Shown here: one piece after another, positions 40,643 to 49,137 of the stretch
Layout of the letters: each line of letters starts with the position of its first letter
How positions within the stretch are numbered: the stretch's first letter is position 1
From: Candidatus Desulfobacillus denitrificans
GTDB lineage: Bacteria; Pseudomonadota; Gammaproteobacteria; Burkholderiales; Rhodocyclaceae
DNA: 64,000 nt
Direction: 5' to 3'
NCBI GenBank assembly: GCA_017347485.1
Contig: AP021857.1
Coordinates: 1,717,390 to 1,781,389 of the forward strand
Program-made: the position numbers and the translations under genes
Notes under the pieces: model-generated
Told to the model about the DNA's origin: nothing
The model's input: only the letters and a program-made list of their open reading frames with translations
Databases searched by the model: none

Positions 40643-41478
40643 ACATGAGCCCGGACGCGTATTGCCAGAAGAAGGCGGCGGCCAGCGGCTCCAGCTTCTA
40701 CTTCAGTTTCCTGTTTCTGCCGCCCCGGCGCCGCCGCGCCATCGTCGCCCTCTACGCCTTCTGCCGCGAAGTCGACGATGCCGTCGACGAATGCGCCGAT
40801 GCGCAGGCGGCCCGCGCCAGGCTCGCCTGGTGGCGCGCCGAACTGGCCGGCACCTACGACGGCAGGCCGGGCCATCCCGTCACGCAGGCCCTGGCGGACG
40901 CCGCGCGCGACTTCAACCTGCCGCAGGAGCTGCTCACCGAAATCATCGACGGCATGGAAATGGATCTGTCGCAGACACGCTACGCCGATTTCAAGGCGCT
41001 GAACCTCTATTGCTACCGCGTCGCCAGCGTGGTCGGGCTGCTCGCCGCGGAGATTTTCGGTTACGAGGACCGGCGCACCCTCAAGTATGCCCACGACCTC
41101 GGCCTCGCCTTCCAGCTCACCAACATCATCCGCGACGTCGGCGAGGATGCCCGCCGCGGCCGCATCTACCTGCCGCAGGACGAGCTGGAGCGCTTCGGCG
41201 TCAACGCCGAGGACATCCTCCATGCGCGCTACACGGAGGGCTTTCATCGCCTCATGGACTTCCAGATCGAGCGGGCGGAACGCTATTACGAGCAGGCCTT
41301 CGCCCAATTGCCGGCGCAGGATCGCCGCGCGCAGCGGCCCGGCCTGGTCATGGCGGCGATCTATCACGCCCTGCTGCGGAAAATCCGCCGCGATGGCTGT
41401 CGCGTCCTCGACCGGCGCATGGCGCTGACGCCCTTGCGCAAGCTGTGGATCGCCTGGCGCACCTGGAGGCGGGGCTGA
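40639..41478 (+). CDS. hpnD: Presqualene diphosphate synthase HpnD
   Basis: Condenses two farnesyl diphosphates to presqualene diphosphate. 279 residues with both Mg-binding motifs of the squalene/phytoene synthase family: CREVDDAVDE and LTNIIRDVGEDARRGRIYLP. The N-terminal SGSSFYFSFLFLP substrate region is typical. Overlaps hpnC by four bases, and hpnE begins after a 3-base gap. Confidence 0.93.
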   Translation: MNMSPDAYCQKKAAASGSSFYFSFLFLPPRRRRAIVALYAFCREVDDAVDECADAQAARARLAWWRAELAGTYDGRPGHPVTQALADAARDFNLPQELLTEIIDGMEMDLSQTRYADFKALNLYCYRVASVVGLLAAEIFGYEDRRTLKYAHDLGLAFQLTNIIRDVGEDARRGRIYLPQDELERFGVNAEDILHARYTEGFHRLMDFQIERAERYYEQAFAQLPAQDRRAQRPGLVMAAIYHALLRKIRRDGCRVLDRRMALTPLRKLWIAWRTWRRG

Positions 41479-41481
41479 GCC

Positions 41482-42765
41482 ATGCGCATCGCCGTCATCG
41501 GAGCGGGCTATGCGGGCATGGCGGCGGCCAGCGAACTGGCCGCGCGCGGCATTCCCACCACGGTGTTCGAGACCTCGCGCACGCTGGGCGGTCGCGCCCG
41601 GCGCATCGAATCCCGCGGCTACCCCCTCGACAACGGCCAGCATATCCTGATTGGCGCCTACACCGAGCTGTTGCGCCTGATGCGGATGGTCGGCGCCGAT
41701 CCCGAGGCGCTGCTCGAACGCCTGCCGCTGACCCTGATCTACCCGCGCCGCCTGCGGCTGCGCGCGCCGCGGCTGCCGGCCCCTCTGCACCTGGCCGTCG
41801 CCCTGCTCACCGCAAGCGGCCTGTCCCTCGGCGCCCGGCTGGGCGCCATCCGCTTCATGCGGGCGGCGCAGCGGGCCGGCTTCCGCCTCGACCGCGACAT
41901 CCCCTTCAGCGAGCTGATGGTCCGCCACGGCCAGCACGAGGCCGTGGTGCGCTACCTGTGGCAGCCGCTGTGCACCTCGGCCCTCAACACGCCGCCGCAG
42001 GAAGCCTCCGCCCAGGTCTTCCTCAACGTGTTGCGCGACAGCCTGGCGGCAGCCCGCCAGGCCAGCGACCTGCTGTTGCCGCGCACGGATTTCTCCGCCC
42101 TGTTCCCCGAACCGGCCGAACGCTTCCTGCTCGCTCGCGGCGGCGAGGTGCTGCGCGGCGCGGCGATTCGCTCCATCGACTGGAACCCTTACGGCTTCAC
42201 CCTCGAGGGCGACGCCGGCGGCCGCAGCTTCACGCATGTCGTCGCCGCCGTGGCGCCCTACCATCTGCCCCGCCTCGCGGCGCGGCTGCCGCGCCTGCAG
42301 CCGGTGCTGGACGACATCGCCGCGCTTGCCTACGAGCCGATCCTCACCGCCTACCTCGGCTATCCACGGCCGGTACGGCTGCCCGGTCCAATGGTCGGCG
42401 TCGGCGGCACGGCGCATTTCCTGTTCCAGCATGCGCCCGACACGCTTGCCGCCGTCACCAGCGCCGGCGGACCGCATCTGGCGCTGCCGCACGGGGAACT
42501 CGTCGAGCGCATCCATGCGGAAGTGTGCGGGGTCGTCGGCGATGCCCCCGGGCCGGCCTGGTCGCAAGTGATCGTCGAGAAACGCGCCACCTTCGCCTGC
42601 CGTCCCGGCGTGCGCCGTCCGGCCTGCGAAACGCCGCTGGCCAATTTCTATCTTTGCGGGGATTACGTCGCCTCGGACTATCCGGCGACCCTGGAAGCCG
42701 CCGTGCGCAGCGGCGTCGCCTGCGCGCGGCTGATCAGCTCACAAGCCGGCCGCCGTCCAGCCTGA
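41482..42765 (+). CDS. hpnE: Hydroxysqualene dehydroxylase HpnE
   Basis: FAD-dependent amine-oxidase-fold enzyme that reduces hydroxysqualene to squalene. 427 residues; FAD-binding IAVIGAGYAGMAAASELAAR at the N-terminus, NGQHILIGAYTEL, and a C-terminal flavin motif YLCGDYVASDYPATLEAAV. Its last 32 bases overlap the 3' end of the convergent ABC ATPase gene. The window holds no squalene-hopene cyclase. Confidence 0.93.
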   Translation: MRIAVIGAGYAGMAAASELAARGIPTTVFETSRTLGGRARRIESRGYPLDNGQHILIGAYTELLRLMRMVGADPEALLERLPLTLIYPRRLRLRAPRLPAPLHLAVALLTASGLSLGARLGAIRFMRAAQRAGFRLDRDIPFSELMVRHGQHEAVVRYLWQPLCTSALNTPPQEASAQVFLNVLRDSLAAARQASDLLLPRTDFSALFPEPAERFLLARGGEVLRGAAIRSIDWNPYGFTLEGDAGGRSFTHVVAAVAPYHLPRLAARLPRLQPVLDDIAALAYEPILTAYLGYPRPVRLPGPMVGVGGTAHFLFQHAPDTLAAVTSAGGPHLALPHGELVERIHAEVCGVVGDAPGPAWSQVIVEKRATFACRPGVRRPACETPLANFYLCGDYVASDYPATLEAAVRSGVACARLISSQAGRRPA

Positions 42766-43423
42766 GCACGCGCCCGCAGCGTCGCGCGATGGCCTCGTCG
42801 TGCGTCACCAGCACCAGCGTCGTGCCCTGCTCGGCATTCATGGCGAACATCAGGTCGATGATGCCGGCGCCGGTAGCCGCATCGAGGTTGCCGGTCGGCT
42901 CGTCGGCCAGCAGCAGCCCCGGCTTCGCCGCGAAGGCGCGCGCGATGGCGACGCGCTGCTGCTCGCCGCCGGAGAGGTGCTTCGGGTAATGTCCGAGGCG
43001 CTCGGAGAGCCCGACGCGCGCCAGCATCTGCTGCGCATCGGCGCGCGCGCCGGAGCGGCCGGCCAGCTCCAGCGGCAGCATGACGTTCTCCAGCGCGGTG
43101 AGCGCCGGCAGCAGCTGGAAGGACTGGAAGACGAAACCGAGCAGGCGTCCGCGCAGGGCGGCGCGTGCGTCTTCGTCGAGGGCGTTGAGATCGTACCCCG
43201 CCAGCCGCACGCAGCCCCGCGACGGAACATCCAGCCCGGCCAGCAGTCCAAGCAGCGTCGATTTGCCCGAACCGGAAGCGCCGACGATGGCCACCGCCTC
43301 GCCGGCCATGACCCGAAACGAAATCTCGTGCAGAATCACCAGCCGGCCGTCGCCGCTCGGCACTTCCTTGCCGAGGGCGGCGGCCTCGACCATGGGGACC
43401 GGGGAATCAATGCTGAAGTTCAT
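42734..43423 (-). CDS. ybbA: ABC transporter ATPase, YbbA-like (lipoprotein-release type)
   Basis: 229-residue ATP-binding protein of the LolD/MacB/YbbA group. Walker A GASGSGKST, signature HLSGGEQQRVAIARA, Walker B LLLADEPTGNLD, and H-loop LVLVTHDEA. The ATG at 43423 overlaps the tesA start on the other strand; an in-frame ATG at 43393 (MVEAAALGKEV) would avoid that overlap. The divergent pairing with tesA matches E. coli, but the usual YbbP permease gene is absent: hpnE lies immediately beyond. Confidence 0.9.
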   Translation of the reverse strand: MNFSIDSPVPMVEAAALGKEVPSGDGRLVILHEISFRVMAGEAVAIVGASGSGKSTLLGLLAGLDVPSRGCVRLAGYDLNALDEDARAALRGRLLGFVFQSFQLLPALTALENVMLPLELAGRSGARADAQQMLARVGLSERLGHYPKHLSGGEQQRVAIARAFAAKPGLLLADEPTGNLDAATGAGIIDLMFAMNAEQGTTLVLVTHDEAIARRCGRVLRLDGGRLVS

Positions 43424-44015
43424 CTCTGCGGGGCTCTTTCTTCTCTTCTCGTTCGCCGCGCAGGCGGCGGGCAGCATCCTCGTCCTCGGCGACAGCCTCT
43501 CGGCCGGCTACGGCCTCGGCCAGGGGCAGTCCTGGCCGGCACTGCTGGAGAAACGCCTGCGCGAACAGCGGCTGGATTATAGCGTCGTCAACGCCAGCAT
43601 CAGCGGCGACACCACCGCCGGCGGACGCAGCCGCATCGGCGCCGCGCTCGAAACGGCGAAACCATCCATCGTCATCATCGCCCTGGGCGCCAACGACGGC
43701 CTGCGCGGCCTGCCGGTCGCCGCCATGCGCGACAACCTGCACGCGATGATAGAAGCCGCCCGCGCGCGCAAGGCGCGCGTAGTGCTGGCGGGCATGAAGC
43801 TGCCGCCGAACTACGGCCCCGACTACACGCGGGCCTTCGAGCAAAGCTATGCCGAATTGGCGAAGCGCCACAAGACGGCGCTGCTGCCCTTCCTGCTCGA
43901 CGGCGTGGCGGAGAAGCGCGAACTGTTCCAGGCCGACGGCATCCACCCCCTCGCCGAGGCCCAGCCGCTGATCCTCGACAACGTCTGGAAGATCCTGAAG
44001 CCGCTGCTCAGATGA
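43410..44015 (+). CDS. tesA: Acyl-CoA thioesterase I / arylesterase (GDSL hydrolase)
   Basis: Periplasmic SGNH/GDSL hydrolase (thioesterase I, protease I, lysophospholipase L1). 201 residues with an N-terminal signal peptide (about 1-20). Block I GDSLSAGYG holds nucleophile Ser29; GANDGLRG supplies the oxyanion Asn; ADGIHPLAEAQ holds Asp and His. It starts 14 bases inside the longer form of the divergent ATPase gene and ends overlapping selD by eight bases. Confidence 0.93.
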   Translation: MLKFISAGLFLLFSFAAQAAGSILVLGDSLSAGYGLGQGQSWPALLEKRLREQRLDYSVVNASISGDTTAGGRSRIGAALETAKPSIVIIALGANDGLRGLPVAAMRDNLHAMIEAARARKARVVLAGMKLPPNYGPDYTRAFEQSYAELAKRHKTALLPFLLDGVAEKRELFQADGIHPLAEAQPLILDNVWKILKPLLR

Positions 44016-45045
44016 CCTGCAGGCGGGCCGGCCCCGCCTCGAGGCGCCCGATCGCGCGCGCCTCGGCGAAGCCGGCACCGTGCAGCTCGGCCAGCACCGC
44101 AGCAGCCACCTCCGGCGCGCAGGCGATCAACAGGCCGCCGCTGGTCTGCGGATCGGTCAGCAGCTTCTGCTGCCAGTCCGACATGCCGGGCGGCAACGCG
44201 ACGTCTGCCCCATAGCCGTTCCAGTTGCGCGTCGACGCGCCGGTGGAAATTCCCTCCTGCGCGAAACCGACCGCTTCGGGAATCAGCGGCAGGTCGGCGA
44301 AGCGCACCTCGGCACCCAGCCGCGAGCCGCGACAGATCTCCAGCAAGTGGCCGGCGAGGCCGAAGCCGGTGACGTCGGTGATGGCGTGCACGCCGTCCAT
44401 CTCGGCAAGACGCGCGCCGGGCGTGTTGAGCTGCGTCGTGTGGCGGATCATCGTGGCGTAGCCCGCGGAAGAGAGCAGGCCCTTCTTCAGCGCGGCGGAC
44501 AGGATGCCGACGCCGAGCGGCTTGCCGAGGACCAGCGTGTCGCCGGCCTGCGCGCCGCTGTTGCGCTTGACGCGCCGCGGATGCACCAGGCCCAGCGCCA
44601 CCAGGCCGTAGATCGGCTCCAGCACGTCGATGGAATGGCCGCCGGCGATGGGGATGCCGGCCTCGGCGCAGACCGATTCGCCGCCGGCGAGGATCTTGCG
44701 GATCGCCTCCGTCGGCAGCTTGTCGAGCGGCATGCCGACCACCGCCAGCGCGAAAATCGGCCGCCCGCCCATGGCGTAGATGTCGGAGATGGCGTTGGTC
44801 GCCGCGATGCGGCCGAAGTCGTAGGGATCGTCGACGATCGGCGTGAAGAAATCCGTCGTGGCGACCAGCGCCTGCTCCTCGTTGAGCTGATACACCGCCG
44901 CGTCGTCGGCGGTCTCGGTGCCGACGATGAGTTCCTTCGGCATGACGCGCATCGGCGTGTCGGCGAGCAGCTCGGTGAGCAAGGCCGGCGCGATTTTGCA
45001 GCCGCAGCCGCCGCCGTGGGAGAATTGGGTCAGTTTGATTTCCAT
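44008..45045 (-). CDS. selD: Selenide, water dikinase (selenophosphate synthetase)
   Basis: Makes selenophosphate from selenide and ATP, the donor for selenocysteine and 2-selenouridine. 345 residues from ATG 45045 (MEIKLTQFSHGGGCGCKIAP). Catalytic Cys14 and Lys17 match E. coli Cys17/Lys20, so this is the cysteine, not the selenocysteine, form. ATP-binding TETADDAAVY and TDFFTPIVDDPYDFGRIAAT are intact. It is divergent from selU across a large inverted repeat whose edge comes within 10 bases of the selD start. No selA, selB or selC lies in the window. Confidence 0.95.
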   Translation of the reverse strand: MEIKLTQFSHGGGCGCKIAPALLTELLADTPMRVMPKELIVGTETADDAAVYQLNEEQALVATTDFFTPIVDDPYDFGRIAATNAISDIYAMGGRPIFALAVVGMPLDKLPTEAIRKILAGGESVCAEAGIPIAGGHSIDVLEPIYGLVALGLVHPRRVKRNSGAQAGDTLVLGKPLGVGILSAALKKGLLSSAGYATMIRHTTQLNTPGARLAEMDGVHAITDVTGFGLAGHLLEICRGSRLGAEVRFADLPLIPEAVGFAQEGISTGASTRNWNGYGADVALPPGMSDWQQKLLTDPQTSGGLLIACAPEVAAAVLAELHGAGFAEARAIGRLEAGPARLQVI

Positions 45046-45054
45046 GATGTTCCA

Positions 45055-45120
45055 CCACGGCGGGCACGGCGACACGGCGAAATACTTTTCGTTTGCGCCG
45101 TGTCGCCGTGTTCGCCGTGG
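45055..45120. repeat. Large inverted repeat between selD and selU built from ACGGCG units
   Basis: 25-base arms (45055-45079 and 45096-45120) are complementary except for two positions and flank a 16-base A/T-rich loop. Each arm contains three ACGGCG cores spaced as CCACGGCG, CACGGCGA, CACGGCG. It fills the whole divergent intergenic space between the two start codons. Confidence 0.85.
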
Positions 45121-45134
45121 TTAATATTCAAGTC

Positions 45135-46190
45135 ATGCAAAAGGCAACCGCAACCGTAGCACAAGTCGCCGACTTCGACGAGATCATCGATGTGCGCTCG
45201 CCCGCCGAGTTCGCCGAAGACCATGTGCCGGGCGCGGTCAATTGTCCGGTGCTCTCCGACACGGAGCGCGCCCGCGTCGGCACGCTCTACAAGCAGGAAT
45301 CCCCCTTCGCCGCCAAGAAGCTCGGGGCGGCGCTCGTCGCCCGCCACATCGCCGAGCATATCGAAACGCGCTTCCTCGACAAGCCGCGCGAATGGAAACC
45401 GCTCATCTACTGCTGGCGCGGCGGCAAAAGGAGCGGCGCCATGACCCACGTGCTGCGCCAGATCGGCTGGCACGCCTGCGCGCTGGAAGGCGGCTACAAG
45501 TCCTGGCGCCGCCACGTCGTCGCCGAACTGGCCGGGCTGCCGCGGCGCTTTTCCTTCCGCGTCGTCAGCGGCGCCACCGGCAGCGGCAAGAGCCGCCTGC
45601 TCGAAGCCCTCGCCGCGCAGGGCGCGCAAGTGCTCGACCTGGAGGCGCTGGCCGCGCACAAGGGTTCGGTGCTGGGCGGCCTGCCCAACGCATCCCAGCC
45701 TTCGCAGAAACTGTTCGAGAGCCGCCTGCTCGCCGTGCTGCGGGGACTGACTTTTGCCGAGCCGGTGTACGTCGAGGCGGAAAGCCGCAAGATCGGCCGG
45801 CTGCAACTGCCCGACGCCCTGCTGGAGACCATGCGCGCCGGCCCCTGCCTGCGCATCGAAGCGACCCTGCCGGCGCGCGTCGCCTTCCTCATCGGCGACT
45901 ACGATTACTTCCTCGCCGACCCGGCCTCGCTCAAGGAAAAGCTCGCCTGCCTGCGCGAGCTGCAAAGCGGCGAGACGCTCGCGCGCTGGAACGCGCTGAT
46001 CGACGCGCGCGACTGGCCGGCGCTGGTGGCCAAACTGCTGGAACTGCATTACGACCCGCTCTACCGGCGCTCGCAAGGCAGGAACTACGCCCATTTCGCC
46101 GAGGCGCCGCGCTTCGCCACCGACGATCTCTCCCCCGCCGGGCTGGAGAGGCTGGCCCGGCAAATCCTGAATACCGCAAGCGGTCCCTAG
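45135..46190 (+). CDS. mnmH: tRNA 2-selenouridine synthase
   Basis: SelU/YbbB converts 2-thiouridine at the tRNA wobble position to 2-selenouridine, using selenophosphate from SelD. 351 residues. Rhodanese domain with catalytic Cys93 (IYCWRGGKRSG); P-loop domain GATGSGKS at 146-153, both required in the family. Start at ATG 45135; an upstream ATG at 45093 would begin inside the inverted repeat. One AAAGTCAGTC word lies within. It ends in CTAG, shared with the stop of the convergent ATPase. Confidence 0.95.
   Translation: MQKATATVAQVADFDEIIDVRSPAEFAEDHVPGAVNCPVLSDTERARVGTLYKQESPFAAKKLGAALVARHIAEHIETRFLDKPREWKPLIYCWRGGKRSGAMTHVLRQIGWHACALEGGYKSWRRHVVAELAGLPRRFSFRVVSGATGSGKSRLLEALAAQGAQVLDLEALAAHKGSVLGGLPNASQPSQKLFESRLLAVLRGLTFAEPVYVEAESRKIGRLQLPDALLETMRAGPCLRIEATLPARVAFLIGDYDYFLADPASLKEKLACLRELQSGETLARWNALIDARDWPALVAKLLELHYDPLYRRSQGRNYAHFAEAPRFATDDLSPAGLERLARQILNTASGP
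45745..45754 (-). repeat. AAAGTCAGTC word, copy 6 (inside selU/mnmH)
   Basis: Exact copy on the minus strand (GACTGACTTT on plus). Confidence 0.75.
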
Positions 46191-48508
46191 CGCACCCCCA
46201 GCTGCGCGAAAATGCGGATCTTCAGGAAGTCCATCACGACCAGGTAGCCGGCGAGCAGCAGGAGCAGCCCGCCCACCAGCGCGGCGGGCACCGCCGCCAT
46301 GAAGATGCCGTGCGTGGCGAGCAGCGACACGACGAGGATGTCCGCAAGCGAAGCGATCAGCAACCAGGCCGAAGGCCTGGACTGCCAGAAATGGCCCCGT
46401 TCCCGCACCAGATAGACGATACCCTGGCCGGAGAACACCAGCATCAGGAACATCAGGGTTTGCAGTTGCGGCAGGCTGAGATCGAGCCAGGCGCGCGCGG
46501 CGAAGAACACGCCGAAGGAGAGCGCCAGGATGCAGGCCGCCAGCGCGCCGCCCGCCACCATCAGGGTGCGGATGTGCCAGCGGTCGGGGCCGGGCGAGAA
46601 GGTCACGCGGTCGGTGGCGATCGACATGGAAACGAAATCGTTGGCGAACAGCAGCAGGACGATGAGCAGCGGCGTGACGACGAACTCGCCGGTGAGCATC
46701 ACGCCGAGGCTGAGGAAAACCGCGATCTCCAGCGTCTTGATGATCTTGTTCAGCGTGTAGGTCAGCATGCGCTGGTGGATGCGGCGGCTGGCCTCGACCG
46801 CCGCCACCACGTCGGCCAGTCCGGGGCGGGTGAGCACCAGGCTGGCCGAGGCCTTGGCGACATCGGTGGCATTGGCCATGGCAATGCCGACCTCGGCCTG
46901 CCTGAGTGCCGGCGCGTCGTTCACGCCGTCGCCGGTCATGCCGACCACGTGGCCGGCGCGCTGATACGTGCGCACCAGGCGGAATTTGTCCTCGGGCAGG
47001 ACGCCGGCGAAGACATCGCAGTCGGGCGGCGGCGCGGATTCGTCGCCGCGCAGCGCCTCGGCCCGGCAGGCCCGCTCGCCGAGGCCGACCTCGGCGGCGA
47101 CCGTGCGCGCGGTGGCCAGCCCGTCGCCGGTCACCATCAGCGTGCGCACGCCGAGACCGCGCAGGTTGTCCACCATCTGGCGCGCATCGGCCCGTGGCGG
47201 ATCCCGCAGCGCCACGAGTCCGGCGAGCTCGAGGCGATCGCCGGCGCCTTCGGCCACGCCCATGACGCGAAAGCCGCTGGCCGCCAGGCGCTCCACTTCC
47301 TCATGGATGTCGGGGGCGCCGGCGCACAGCGCGGCGATCACGCGCGCCGCGCCCTTGAGCACGCGCCGCTCGCCGTCGCCGTCGCGGCAGACCGCCTCGG
47401 AACGCTTGGTTTGCGGGTCGAAGGGTATGAAGCGCAGCGTCTCCATCACCGGCGCCGACAGGCCGCGGGCGCGGGCCGCCTCGAGGATGGCCAGATCGAT
47501 CGGATCCTGGGTCGCCTCGTCGCTGGCCAGCACCGCCAGGCGCAGCACGTCGTCCTCGCCATAGGGTGCGCGGGAACTGAGCGCGGCGAGCGCCAGGCGG
47601 TTCTCCGTGATGGTGCCGGTCTTGTCGCTCGCCAGCACGTCCATGGCGGCCGCTTCCTCGATGGCGGAAAGCCGCGTCACCAGCACGCCGTGAGCGGCCA
47701 GTTCACGCGCGCCGAAGGCCGTCGCCAGCGTGAAGGTCGCCGGCAGCGCGACGGGCACCGAGGCCACCAGCAGGATCAGCGTGAAGGGGATCACCTCGAC
47801 CAGCGGCAGGCCGCTCGCCAGCGCATAGACGATCAGCGCCGCCACCAGCACGGCATCCAGCGCCACCAGGTAGCGCACGATGGCGAAGATGGTCCGCTCC
47901 AGGTGGCTCACCGTCCTGGCCGTGCGCACCAGTTCCGCCGTCTTGCCGAAATAGGTGCGCACGCCCGTGGCGGTGACCTCCCCGGTCGCCTCGCCGCGCC
48001 GGATGATGGCGCCGGCATGGACCATGTCGCCGCTGCCCGCCTCCACCGGCAGCGATTCGCCGGTGAGCGCCGACTGGTCCGCCTGCACCTGGCCATCGGC
48101 CAGGCGCACGTCGGCCGGCGCCAGGTCGCCCATGCGCAGGTGGATCATGTCGCCGGGCACCAGTTGCGGCGCCGGCAGGCGTTGCCACTGCCCGTCGCGC
48201 CGCGCCCGCGACATGACGGTCAGGCGCGCCTTGAGCAGGTCCAGCGCGCGGTTGGCGCGGCTTTCCTGGATGAAACCGAGCAGGGCATTCACGATCAGCA
48301 GCGCGAAGATGATGGCCGCCTCATCCTCCTTGTCGAGGAACAGCTGCAGGAGAATGACGACTTCGAGCATCCACGGCACCGGCCCCCACAGCTTGGCGAG
48401 GAAGTCGCGCCCGGGATGACGGCGTTCCTCGGCGACGGCATTCGGGCCGTACTCCCGCAGCCGGCGCTGCGCTTCGATGCTGGTCAGGCCGGCGGTAATT
48501 TCAGGCAT
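46187..48508 (-). CDS. P-type ATPase, plasma-membrane proton (P-IIIA) type
   Basis: 773-residue cation pump. TGES at 149-152 (actuator domain), PVALP at 252-256 in M4, the motif of P-IIIA H+-ATPases, phosphorylated Asp295 in DKTGTITEN, and hinge MTGDGVNDAPAL. About ten membrane segments are expected; the last four lie at about 590-760. No metal-binding N-terminal domain is present, arguing against P-IB pumps. Proton export is the family expectation; it could also move Mg. The stop codon shares CTAG with mnmH. Confidence 0.88.
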   Translation of the reverse strand: MPEITAGLTSIEAQRRLREYGPNAVAEERRHPGRDFLAKLWGPVPWMLEVVILLQLFLDKEDEAAIIFALLIVNALLGFIQESRANRALDLLKARLTVMSRARRDGQWQRLPAPQLVPGDMIHLRMGDLAPADVRLADGQVQADQSALTGESLPVEAGSGDMVHAGAIIRRGEATGEVTATGVRTYFGKTAELVRTARTVSHLERTIFAIVRYLVALDAVLVAALIVYALASGLPLVEVIPFTLILLVASVPVALPATFTLATAFGARELAAHGVLVTRLSAIEEAAAMDVLASDKTGTITENRLALAALSSRAPYGEDDVLRLAVLASDEATQDPIDLAILEAARARGLSAPVMETLRFIPFDPQTKRSEAVCRDGDGERRVLKGAARVIAALCAGAPDIHEEVERLAASGFRVMGVAEGAGDRLELAGLVALRDPPRADARQMVDNLRGLGVRTLMVTGDGLATARTVAAEVGLGERACRAEALRGDESAPPPDCDVFAGVLPEDKFRLVRTYQRAGHVVGMTGDGVNDAPALRQAEVGIAMANATDVAKASASLVLTRPGLADVVAAVEASRRIHQRMLTYTLNKIIKTLEIAVFLSLGVMLTGEFVVTPLLIVLLLFANDFVSMSIATDRVTFSPGPDRWHIRTLMVAGGALAACILALSFGVFFAARAWLDLSLPQLQTLMFLMLVFSGQGIVYLVRERGHFWQSRPSAWLLIASLADILVVSLLATHGIFMAAVPAALVGGLLLLLAGYLVVMDFLKIRIFAQLGVR

Positions 48509-48535
48509 TTGTACTTATCAAGGAATGAACTGCGG

Positions 48536-49084
48536 TCAGGGCAGGCGGAATGGCCCCTCGCCCTTGACGGCGCACAGGCGCTGCACCACCGCCGGCTTCG
48601 GAAGCGCCACTTTGCCCTGCTCGAAGGCGACGACGCGTAGACCAACAAACGCTTCCAGCAGTTCTCCCGAACGCAGCAGGAAATCCGCATTCGAGGGCCG
48701 GCCGAAGCGCTCGTTGCCCGACATGAAGGTTTCGTAGATCAGCACGCCGCCTTCCGCCAGGGTCGCGGCGAGGTGCGGAAACAGCGGCCGGTGCAGGTAG
48801 TTCGTCACGACGATGCCGTCGAATGCCCGGCCGGCATACGGCCAGGGGCCGCCTTCCAGATCGGCCTGGCGCGTCGCCACGTTGGGCAGGCCGGCCAGTT
48901 CCGCTAGATCCTCGCCCGAGCGGTCCACGGCTTCGACCGCAAAGCCCATTCCGGCCAGCAGGCGCGCATGCCGTCCCCGACCGCAGGCCAGGTCCAGCAC
49001 GCGCCCGCCCGGCGCGATGAGGGGAGCATGGCGCCGCACCCAGGCCGAAGCTTCCAGGGAATGCCCGTGGTTCAAGCCGTTCAT
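48536..49084 (-). CDS. SAM-dependent methyltransferase (class I)
   Basis: 182-residue methyltransferase of the TehB/SmtA-like group. Motif I VLDLACGRGRHARLLAG, acidic motif II AVEAVDRSGEDLAEL, and FDGIVVTNYLHRPLFPHLAA. The ATG at 49084 is preferred because the longer frame crosses the kinase gene start. Divergent from the histidine kinase (53-base gap). Substrate unknown. Confidence 0.82.
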   Translation of the reverse strand: MNGLNHGHSLEASAWVRRHAPLIAPGGRVLDLACGRGRHARLLAGMGFAVEAVDRSGEDLAELAGLPNVATRQADLEGGPWPYAGRAFDGIVVTNYLHRPLFPHLAATLAEGGVLIYETFMSGNERFGRPSNADFLLRSGELLEAFVGLRVVAFEQGKVALPKPAVVQRLCAVKGEGPFRLP

Positions 49085-49137
49085 GAATCGCGCCGATAAA
49101 GATTGCAAGCCTTCTTGCCGGATTATATTCTGCCCCC

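Noticed and set aside
45242..48640. Very long open frame of over 1100 codons on the plus strand
   Set aside because: It runs antisense through the P-type ATPase gene and through selU in the wrong phase. Its translation is Arg/His/Gln-rich with no domain. This is a typical high-GC shadow frame.
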